5,620 nucleotides of DNA, from contig JAEWWO010000225.1 of NCBI GenBank assembly GCA_023396345.1, positions 1 through 5,620 on the forward strand. Direction: 5' to 3'. Within the stretch, counting starts at the first letter, position 1, and each line of letters begins with the position of its first letter. This DNA comes from Bacteroidota bacterium (GTDB taxonomy: Bacteria; Bacteroidota; Bacteroidia; Chitinophagales; Chitinophagaceae). The notes beneath the pieces are model-generated. The model was given only the letters and a program-made list of their open reading frames with translations. It searched no databases and was not told where the DNA came from. This document shows positions 1 through 5,620 of this stretch, in pieces. The position numbers and the translations under genes were made by a program.

Positions 1-102
1 GTCTACAGGTTGGGGATAATTAGTATTATCATTCTTTAAACATGCTGTAAATAAAGCAGAAAAGCTTATGAGTGATACAATGCTTACAATTAGTTTTTTC
101 AT
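1..102 (-). CDS. N-terminus of a putative lipoprotein (partial, runs off left edge)
   Basis: Reading the minus strand from the ATG at 102 gives 34 residues before the window ends. They start MKKLIVSIVSLISFSALFTAC and continue LKNDNTNYPQPVD. This is a textbook lipoprotein signal peptide: a positive start (KK), a hydrophobic core at residues 4-19, then FTAC with the lipidated Cys at residue 21. The -3 residue is Phe, a looser lipobox than the classical one. After the Cys comes a polar, Asn/Asp-rich linker, typical of Bacteroidota lipoproteins exported to the outer membrane. An AAGGA Shine-Dalgarno-like sequence (minus strand, plus positions 109-113) lies 6 nt before the ATG, which supports this start. 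The mature domain is outside the window, so no function can be given. It lies 86 bp downstream of the small membrane protein gene on the same strand and may be co-transcribed with it. Confidence 0.72.
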   Translation of the reverse strand, partial: MKKLIVSIVSLISFSALFTACLKNDNTNYPQPVD

Positions 103-166
103 TTTTCGTCCTTAATTTTAATTATTAAACTTTTATTTTCTTTATCAAAACATAATACGTATCAAA

Positions 167-181
167 GTAGCATAACGCTAC
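167..181 (-). terminator. Possible weak hairpin terminator after the two-helix membrane protein gene
   Basis: GTAGC (167-171) and GCTAC (177-181) are perfect 5-bp arms around a 5-nt loop. On the minus strand this hairpin follows the stop codon at 189 and is followed by only a short TTT. It is at best a weak or partial terminator between the gene at 189-512 and the lipoprotein gene. Chance occurrence is possible. Confidence 0.3.
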
Positions 182-188
182 AGGGTTG

Positions 189-512
189 TTAAATATTTTT
201 TTGCATTTTTCTTTGTTTGGCTTTTAACTCCAGATATTGCTGTTGCTTCATATCCCATTGTTGTCTTTTGCTGAAAATAGCATATACAAACACAATAATC
301 AACAAGGCAATTATTATGGTTATTATGCTGCCTGTATTGTTCATAATCATATCAGCACGCATATACCAGCCACTAAAAGTAACTACCAGTATAAACAAAG
401 TAAACAAAATTCCAGGTAGAATTCCTGATTTTAGCTGATAGGAGAGTTCTTTCTCTTTATCTCTGTTTTTCTCCCAATAGTCCATAAAAGTTAGTTCCTC
501 TTTTGTAAGCAT
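189..512 (-). CDS. Small conserved two-helix membrane protein of unknown function
   Basis: The start chosen is the ATG at 512, giving 107 residues beginning MLTKEELTFMDYWEKNR. An in-frame start at 572 would add 20 residues, but that extension reads through the direct-repeat intergenic DNA. The protein has a charged N-terminal segment (residues 1-28), a first membrane helix at about 30-50 ending in FSGWYMRADM, a second at about 61-80, and a basic, Gln/Lys-rich C-terminal tail (81-107, containing QQWDMKQQQYLELKAKQ) likely to be helical. I have the impression that small Bacteroidota proteins share the MLTxEE...YWEKNR start and the FSGWYxRADM segment, but I cannot name a family or a function. Both termini are probably on the same side of the inner membrane. 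It is divergent from the gene at 607. No strong Shine-Dalgarno precedes it, as is usual in this phylum. Confidence 0.75.
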   Translation of the reverse strand: MLTKEELTFMDYWEKNRDKEKELSYQLKSGILPGILFTLFILVVTFSGWYMRADMIMNNTGSIITIIIALLIIVFVYAIFSKRQQWDMKQQQYLELKAKQRKMQKNI

Positions 513-568
513 TATTAAAAAATTATATTTTTGTAACGAAATATCAAAATCAAGCGGTAATTTTATAC

Positions 569-606
569 ACAAATTAAAACATTTTTTTTATACAAATTAA
601 AACATT
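569..606. repeat. 15-bp tandem direct repeat in the divergent intergenic region
   Basis: ACAAATTAAAACATT occurs exactly at 569-583 and again at 592-606, a 23-bp period, separated by the T-rich TTTTTTTAT spacer (584-591 with flanking T). The second copy ends at the base before the GTG start of the gene at 607. On the minus strand each copy reads TAATTTG, close to the Bacteroidota -7 element TAnnTTTG but one base short. The region may therefore carry promoter or regulator sites for either divergent gene. It could also be a simple slippage duplication in AT-rich DNA. Confidence 0.6.
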
Positions 607-1467
607 GTGGCAGTAACAATACAGCAAATCACAGATTTTCTAAGACAAAATAAAACGCTTACTATAGAAAAAGTGGGTACAATCTCTGTTGACAATCCCG
701 TAGAAACTACAGAAGATGGTGTAAATTCAGGCAGAACCCGGTTTGTTTACGATAAAAGAGCCGTTACTTCAGAAGAATTATATACATATATTGCCGAAGA
801 GCAGCAAAAGAACAGAAACATTGTACGTTCCGATATAGATTCATTTTTTGAAGAATCTCGACAGCTTATGAATATTGGCTCACGTGCGTTGCATTTTGCA
901 GGTATCGGTTATATCTATCGCGACAAAGATCTTGTATATAAATTCAGTGAAACTTCGCCTTTAGGTTTTAAAGAATCTATTCCTGAAACAATAAATGAAG
1001 ATATTAGTTTATCTAAAATGCCGAGCTACAATAAGCACAATTACAGCAGAGGAAACGGTGTAAAAGTATTGCTGGTTATCATTATTCTGGCTTTGCTGGC
1101 AGGGATCGGTTATTTTGTTTATTCTTTAATCAGAGATAATAAGCTTTCTACAAATGAGGAAGCTGCTACTGTAGAAAATGTTGTTTCTCCCGATTCTGCC
1201 TCAGTAAATACGGTTGCAACTACACCGGTTGTGAACAATGCTGAAAAGAAATTTATTTTTGAAACCACACCAAATCTGCAAAGAGTGCAGAGGAGGAAAA
1301 CACAGTTGGAAAATCTGGGCAAAACAATATTTGTAGATTCTGTAAATGTAAACGGCCAGAATCAATACAAAATGTATGTAAAAATGCCTGTAGAAATTCT
1401 GGCAGATACCACCAGAATCAAAGATTCACTCTTTATCTTCTTTGGCAGACGAGTTACTATAGAATAA
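607..1467 (+). CDS. Single-pass membrane protein with HU-CCDC81-like N-terminus and SPOR-like C-terminus
   Basis: 286 residues. The start is GTG at 607: an in-frame TAA at 598-600 rules out anything upstream except rare codons, and the next Met is residue 88. Residues about 1-113 resemble the prokaryotic HU-CCDC81 domain pair seen in Bacteroidota (ITDFLRQNKTLTIEKVGTISV; later FVYDKRAVTSEELYTYIAEE and GIGYIYRDKDLVYKF), a relative of DNA-binding HU/IHF folds. A linker ends in K/R residues just before one membrane helix (about 152-175). A Ser/Thr/Val-rich, low-complexity stretch follows (about 180-212). The C-terminal 214-286 (KKFIFETTPN, then QRRKTQLENLG, DSVNVNGQNQYKMYVKMP and ADTTRIKDSLFIFFGRRVTIE) resembles the SPOR-like ends of such proteins. 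SPOR domains bind peptidoglycan stripped of stem peptides. The expected topology is N-terminus in the cytoplasm and C-terminus in the periplasm. Domain calls are by eye. The gene has its own terminator, so it is probably not part of the groES operon. Confidence 0.78.
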   Translation: MAVTIQQITDFLRQNKTLTIEKVGTISVDNPVETTEDGVNSGRTRFVYDKRAVTSEELYTYIAEEQQKNRNIVRSDIDSFFEESRQLMNIGSRALHFAGIGYIYRDKDLVYKFSETSPLGFKESIPETINEDISLSKMPSYNKHNYSRGNGVKVLLVIIILALLAGIGYFVYSLIRDNKLSTNEEAATVENVVSPDSASVNTVATTPVVNNAEKKFIFETTPNLQRVQRRKTQLENLGKTIFVDSVNVNGQNQYKMYVKMPVEILADTTRIKDSLFIFFGRRVTIE

Positions 1468-1485
1468 GTCTTTAAATAAAATTGC

Positions 1486-1523
1486 AAAAATGTCAGCAAG
1501 AAAATTTCTGCTGACATTTTTTC
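1486..1523 (+). terminator. Rho-independent terminator after the HU/SPOR-like gene
   Basis: AAAAATGTCAGCA (1486-1498) pairs perfectly with TGCTGACATTTTT (1509-1521), a 13-bp stem. It lies 18 bp after the stop codon and runs into six T (1517-1522). The 10-nt loop can itself fold further: AGAAA, A, TTTCT is self-complementary, which would extend the stem past one bulged A. The A-rich left arm means it could also work on the opposite strand, but no minus-strand gene ends here. Confidence 0.88.
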
Positions 1524-1544
1524 TAATAAATAGTTTAAATAGTA

Positions 1545-1622
1545 GTCAAATCGTGAAAATTTGACCTTATTACCACCAATGGCAAAAAACTTGATAATCA
1601 GATAGTACAAATTGTAACTTAC
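1545..1622 (+). promoter_or_regulatory. Putative groESL promoter/operator region with short palindromes
   Basis: Between the terminator and groES I see three short symmetrical elements. GTCAAAT (1545-1551) and ATTTGAC (1559-1565) are perfect 7-bp arms with a 7-nt spacer. TGATAATCA (1592-1600) and TACAAATTGTA (1606-1616) are perfect small palindromes. A loose promoter match would be TTG at 1591-1593 with TAACTTAC at 1615-1622 (consensus TTG and TAnnTTTG, 21-nt spacing, two mismatches in the latter). The HrcA operator CIRCE (TTAGCACTC with its inverted partner) is not present. Any of these palindromes may be chance in AT-rich DNA. Confidence 0.3.
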
Positions 1623-1668
1623 AAATTATATATTTAATTAATAAACTAAAATAAAAAACAAAATAATC

Positions 1669-1953
1669 ATGGCGACTAAAAAAGTAAGCTTAAAACCCCT
1701 TCACGACAGAGTTGTAGTATTGCCTGCGGCAGCAGAGAAAAAAAGTGCAGGCGGCATTATCATTCCTGATACAGCAAAAGAAAAACCACAAAAAGGTACT
1801 GTGGTAGCTGTGGGCAACGGTAAAAAAGATGAACCAATGACAGTTAAAGTAAACGATCAGGTGCTTTATGGTAAATATGCCGGACAGGAAATAGATATTG
1901 ACGGTACAGAATACATTATCATGAGAGAAAGCGATATCGTAGCCGTTCTTTAA
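1669..1953 (+). CDS. groES: Co-chaperonin GroES (Cpn10)
   Basis: 94 residues, the usual length for GroES. It forms the heptameric cap that closes the GroEL cavity and times the ATP-driven folding cycle in the cytoplasm. Visible landmarks are [10 protein letters not shown] (8-17), the mobile loop (about 22-38) carrying the GroEL-binding hydrophobic edge GGIIIPD (28-34), then [10 protein letters not shown] (42-51), [11 protein letters not shown] (65-75) and the C-terminal [14 protein letters not shown]. The ATG at 1669 gives the normal [11 protein letters not shown] start. No Shine-Dalgarno is visible; the upstream stretch is A-rich. It is the first gene of a groES-groEL operon, 75 nt ahead of groEL on the same strand. 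Nothing is missing or truncated. Confidence 0.98.
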   Translation: MATKKVSLKPLHDRVVVLPAAAEKKSAGGIIIPDTAKEKPQKGTVVAVGNGKKDEPMTVKVNDQVLYGKYAGQEIDIDGTEYIIMRESDIVAVL

Positions 1954-1970
1954 TTTAGTTGATAAGAACG
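1944..1970 (+). promoter_or_regulatory. Small hairpin spanning the groES stop codon
   Basis: CGTTCTT (1944-1950, the last codons of groES) and AAGAACG (1964-1970) are perfect 7-bp arms around a 13-nt loop that starts with the TAA stop. Five T follow at 1976-1980, detached from the stem. In the mRNA this could be a weak attenuator or a processing/stability element that sets the GroES:GroEL ratio. The short stem makes this only a suggestion. Confidence 0.3.
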
Positions 1971-2028
1971 TACAATTTTTGAAACAATATAAATAGTATA
2001 AACTTTAAATAATATACAAACTAATAAT

Positions 2029-3663
<1,635 letters not shown>

Positions 3664-3687
3664 TACAATCCTTATAAATAAATCAAG

Positions 3688-3814
3688 AGGCTGTCTAAAA
3701 AGATTGTCATTCTGAACGAAGTGAAGAATCTAAATGTTTAATATTAATAGATTCTTCATTACTCCGATAAATCGGGAGCTAATCAGGATAACCCACAATC
3801 TTTTTAGACAGCCT
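3688..3814. repeat. Composite inverted-repeat element (MITE/REP-like) between groEL and yjjB
   Basis: The ends are perfect 20-bp inverted repeats: 3688-3707 (AGGCTGTCTAAAAAGATTGT) and 3795-3814. Inside, TGAAGAATCTA (3722-3732) and TAGATTCTTCA (3748-3758) form a perfect 11-bp hairpin with the AT palindrome TTAATATTAA in the loop. CCGAT (3764-3768) and ATCGG (3771-3775) form a third small hairpin. The left-half wording (TGTCATTCTGAACGAAGTGAAGAATCT) resembles, from memory, a sequence scattered between genes in many Bacteroidota genomes. There is no ORF inside and no clear target-site duplication at the edges (AATCAAG against TTTTTTA). If mobile, it would have to be moved by an enzyme encoded elsewhere. 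Confidence 0.8.
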
Positions 3815-3819
3815 TTTTT
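3688..3819 (+). terminator. Likely groEL terminator formed by the inverted-repeat ends
   Basis: The outer 20-bp stem of the composite repeat ends directly in six T (3814-3819), starting 24 bp past the groEL stop. A stem this long with a T-run suits intrinsic termination, although the roughly 87-nt loop is larger than usual and is filled with its own hairpins. For the convergent yjjB transcript the same stem is followed by CTTGATTT, a poorer T-run, so termination in that direction should be weaker. Confidence 0.6.
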
Positions 3820-3846
3820 ATGAAATATTTTTGATGATGATAAAAT

Positions 3847-4359
3847 TTATCTCTTCTTAATTTTCGGTATCGTAGGTTTAATAGTCTTTACACTCGACTG
3901 GCGGAAGAGCAATACACTGATGGAAATACCAATGGCCAGTGTAAATAACAGAGAGGCTGTCAATACCAGATTATGCATAGTATCATTCAATTCTGTAGGA
4001 CTGGTATTCAGTCCGCTTTCATCGGTGAGTTTAATAAAACCAAGCATGGTGCGGTAGGCATACAATCCGGGAATCATGGTAATACAGGCAGGCATGGTAA
4101 ATACTACAGGAGGTGTGTGCGCTTTGTGCGCAAAAATGATTCCCAGTAAACCAATCAATACTGTTCCGCACATAGTAGAAGTAATCAATCCTAAATCAAA
4201 TCCCTGATGCAACATAAATCTGATACTATGTCCCAGTCCTCCGAGCAAACCGGCTATCAGCAATACTTTGCGGGGCGTGTTAAACAAACTTCCGAATCCT
4301 ACCGCCACTAAAAAAGCGAAGGCAAAATCTTTCAGCATTAATATAATAAAGTCTTCCAT
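3847..4359 (-). CDS. yjjB: YjjB-like subunit of a threonine/serine (or succinate) exporter
   Basis: 170 residues, slightly longer than E. coli YjjB (about 157). It is an integral inner-membrane protein with about five hydrophobic segments (roughly 10-27, 32-50, 56-77, 85-108 and 127-152). Recognisable YjjB/ThrE C-half landmarks are AVGFGSLFNTPRK (19-31), LLGGLGHSIRFML (38-50), GTVLIGLLGIIFA (65-77) and VFTMPACITMIPGLYAYRTM (86-105), with the family's Pro-Gly at 97-98. A polar insert (about 112-126) and a basic tail (KTIKPTIPKIKKR) account for the extra length. The ATG at 4359 lies 2 nt after the stop codon of the yjjP-like gene, so the two are translationally close and should form one transporter. 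E. coli YjjPB exports succinate and Corynebacterium ThrE exports threonine and serine. Which substrate applies here cannot be read from sequence. Confidence 0.88.
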   Translation of the reverse strand: MEDFIILMLKDFAFAFLVAVGFGSLFNTPRKVLLIAGLLGGLGHSIRFMLHQGFDLGLITSTMCGTVLIGLLGIIFAHKAHTPPVVFTMPACITMIPGLYAYRTMLGFIKLTDESGLNTSPTELNDTMHNLVLTASLLFTLAIGISISVLLFRQSSVKTIKPTIPKIKKR

Positions 4360-4361
4360 TA

Positions 4362-5147
4362 TTAAAAATTATGAAGTCCGAAAATTAAAATTGATATGGC
4401 CATTCCTATTGCAATACACAACAATAAAAAACCGCCATAGAAACCTCTTTGTATAGAAGTAGAAACATATCCTTCAATTAAATCTATTACAGAGTTTACC
4501 AGCGGAACACCCGGTACAAGATACAGTACTGAAGTGGCCAGCGCAATTTCAGGAGCTGCACCAAAACCATTAACCACATTTATAGATGCAATAACGCTGG
4601 TAACCAGTGCAGCAGCAACAATGGCTATCATTATATTGTAATGTCTTTTGGTTATTTCCTGACGCACTATTAATCCTGCCATTGAACCAAAGAATCCAAA
4701 CGCCGCATCAATCCAGTTTCCGTTCGATAAAATACATAAAGAAGCACACGCAACTCCAACACCCAATACAATCTGCCATCTGGGAAGATGCGGGCGTGAA
4801 GCAATTTCTTCAAACTCTTCCTGCACCTGATTAAACGGAAGCTTCTCGTCATGCACTTTCCAGGAGAATACACTTATGTCGGCAAGTGTATCAAAATGCA
4901 CAAAATGCCCGTCAATTTTTTTGTAGTGTGTTGATGTGATGGTGGGATTATCTTTAAACTTAGTGGTTAAAATTAATCCCGAATAATCAAAGAATATTTC
5001 TGTGTCAATATTCATTGCATCGGCAATGCGCTTTACATTTCGCTGGATTCTGCCGCAGTGTGCACCCGACGCAAGCAGGGTAGAACCAATGTTTAAAAGC
5101 AACTGGTTATGCTGTTCAATCGAGGTTTGTAATTCTGTTTTGTCCAT
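4362..5147 (-). CDS. yjjP: YjjP-like subunit of a threonine/serine (or succinate) exporter (DUF1212)
   Basis: 261 residues from the ATG at 5147 (MDKTELQTSIEQ). A longer in-frame start at 5216 is possible, but it would put the clear TACTTTTG promoter element inside the gene and adds a non-family N-terminus. The cytoplasmic N-terminal domain (1-123) has LLASGAHCGRIQRNVKRIADAM (24-45) and FFDYSGLILTT (52-62). Membrane segments follow at about 124-142, 145-161, 170-190, 198-215 and 233-257. It matches remembered E. coli YjjP closely at VACASLCILSNGNWIDAAF (132-150), IRQ/VRQ (161-163) and SVLYLVPGVPLVNSVIDLIEG (206-226), the signature ThrE-family Pro-Gly/Asp segment. With the YjjB-like protein encoded 2 nt downstream it should make a split ThrE-type exporter in the inner membrane. 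The substrate is not determinable here. Confidence 0.9.
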   Translation of the reverse strand: MDKTELQTSIEQHNQLLLNIGSTLLASGAHCGRIQRNVKRIADAMNIDTEIFFDYSGLILTTKFKDNPTITSTHYKKIDGHFVHFDTLADISVFSWKVHDEKLPFNQVQEEFEEIASRPHLPRWQIVLGVGVACASLCILSNGNWIDAAFGFFGSMAGLIVRQEITKRHYNIMIAIVAAALVTSVIASINVVNGFGAAPEIALATSVLYLVPGVPLVNSVIDLIEGYVSTSIQRGFYGGFLLLCIAIGMAISILIFGLHNF

Positions 5148-5172
5148 TTTATTGTATGATATAAAACTGTTG

Positions 5173-5180
5173 CAAAAGTA
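5173..5180 (-). promoter_or_regulatory. Bacteroidota-type -7 promoter element for yjjPB
   Basis: The minus strand reads TACTTTTG here, an exact match to the TAnnTTTG -7 consensus of the primary sigma factor in Bacteroidota. It lies 25 bp before the ATG at 5147, which would give a leader of about 20 nt. The matching -33 TTG is not obvious at the usual spacing; that position is T-rich (TTTTTAAT). It supports the short yjjP start and independent transcription of yjjPB from the gene upstream. Confidence 0.55.
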
Positions 5181-5225
5181 AATCTTTGTACTTGTTTTAT
5201 TAAAAATATTAAACAAACGGTTGTG

Positions 5226-5620
5226 TTACAATGTGCTGAAATATTGCAGCTCTTCGCTGAAATCCAAATGTGGAAAGGCTTTGCTGTATTCTATTGCTTG
5301 TTGATGACAGGTATGCATAAACTTTTTATGCTGCTCCGATTCAGGGTTGAAAGGACGATGATTTTTTGCAATAGAAAGTTTTTTAAATTTTTCTGCCCAT
5401 TCCTGTGTCTCTTTATCCATACACTTTTCAGTGAAATTCTCTAATACAAAACTGGTTGCTGCATAGTTAGGATGTGCAAGGTCAATATCGTAAAATCTAT
5501 AATCGCGCAATACATCAATCACCAGTTCATAAGCAGGGAAATAATACAGCTTATCAAATTTATTCACCAGATGGTGTACAGCTTCAATCAGTCTTGCTTT
5601 ACTTCTGTTGTTGTCAACCA
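5226..5620 (-). CDS. C-terminal part of a GSCFA-family protein (partial, runs off right edge)
   Basis: The open frame continues to the right edge with no start. The GTG at 5567 is internal, because family-like sequence continues upstream of it (VDNNRSKARLIEAVHHLV). About 130 residues are visible. The stretch NRSKARLIEAVH...KLYYFPAYELVIDVLRDYRFYDIDLAHPNYAAT is characteristic of the GSCFA domain (PF08885). That family is common in Bacteroidota and is related to SGNH/GDSL hydrolases; its physiological substrate is not established. DLAH (5472-5483) fits the SGNH block V DxxH pattern that supplies the catalytic Asp and His. The nucleophile Ser of the N-terminal block lies outside the window. The remaining C-terminal part (NFTEKCMDKETQEWAEKFKKL onward) is helical and polar, with no membrane segment. 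The gene ends 78 bp upstream of yjjP on the same strand, with no convincing terminator between. Confidence 0.85.
   Translation of the reverse strand, partial: VDNNRSKARLIEAVHHLVNKFDKLYYFPAYELVIDVLRDYRFYDIDLAHPNYAATSFVLENFTEKCMDKETQEWAEKFKKLSIAKNHRPFNPESEQHKKFMHTCHQQAIEYSKAFPHLDFSEELQYFSTL

Noticed and set aside
155..162. ATACGTAT palindrome upstream of the lipoprotein gene
   Set aside because: It is only 8 bp in AT-rich DNA with no partner site; chance is the likely explanation.
513..572. Longer start (ATG at 572) for the two-helix membrane protein
   Set aside because: The extra 20 residues read through the AT-rich direct-repeat intergenic DNA, and the shorter protein already has a typical start (MLTKEEL).
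1362..1610. 82-codon open frame on the minus strand
   Set aside because: It overlaps the end of the HU/SPOR-like gene and runs through its terminator, and the product resembles nothing recognisable.
3688..3814. Insertion sequence or CRISPR array
   Set aside because: There is no transposase ORF, only one pair of inverted arms and no regularly spaced direct repeats. It is kept as a short non-coding inverted-repeat element.
4607..4873. Open frames on both strands overlapping the yjjP-like gene
   Set aside because: The real gene is recognised by family motifs in another frame; these are shadows with no recognisable protein features.
5148..5216. Longer start (ATG at 5216) for the YjjP-like protein
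   Set aside because: The extension contains the TACTTTTG promoter element and does not resemble the family N-terminus. The ATG at 5147 gives the normal family length.
5192..5216. TTGTTT/AAACAA inverted repeat as terminator of the GSCFA gene
   Set aside because: It is a six-pair, AT-rich stem with a 13-nt loop and no good T-run on the minus strand, so it is too weak to call.
5223..5444. 73-codon plus-strand open frame
   Set aside because: It is antisense to the GSCFA-family coding sequence, which has clear family motifs.
5565..5567. GTG as the start of the right-edge protein
   Set aside because: The open frame and GSCFA-like residues (NRSKARLIEAVHHL) continue upstream to the window edge, so this is an internal Val.

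Overview
The window is AT-rich and most likely comes from a Bacteroidota chromosome, probably near the Chitinophagaceae. The evidence is a GSCFA-family protein, an HU-CCDC81/SPOR-like membrane protein, weak or absent Shine-Dalgarno sequences, and one perfect TAnnTTTG promoter element (TACTTTTG). The lineage is an inference from family resemblance, not a search result. No feature here indicates a phage, plasmid, CRISPR array or transposase gene. It reads as an ordinary housekeeping region with some intergenic structures worth checking.

Layout. Positions 1-102 (minus) hold the N-terminus of a lipoprotein that continues off the left edge. Positions 189-512 (minus) encode a small two-helix membrane protein of unknown function. 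A 94-bp divergent gap with a 15-bp tandem direct repeat follows. It leads into 607-1467 (plus), a GTG-started single-pass membrane protein with an HU-like N-terminal region and a SPOR-like C-terminal region. That gene ends in a strong hairpin terminator (about 1486-1523). The groES-groEL operon (1669-1953 and 2029-3663, plus) comes next, preceded by a 145-bp region with short palindromes but no recognisable CIRCE operator.

A 127-bp composite inverted repeat (3688-3814) lies between groEL and the convergent genes to its right. It has a perfect 20-bp terminal stem and ends in a T-run, so it can act as the groEL terminator. It also resembles a dispersed Bacteroidota repeat. To its right, on the minus strand, are a yjjP-yjjB-type two-gene exporter unit (5147-4362, then 4359-3847) and, upstream of it, the C-terminal part of a GSCFA-family protein that enters from the right edge (5620-5226).

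How the genes work together: GroES and GroEL form the chaperonin. YjjP and YjjB are expected to form one inner-membrane exporter of the ThrE superfamily (threonine/serine or succinate type). The other genes show no obvious shared pathway with these.
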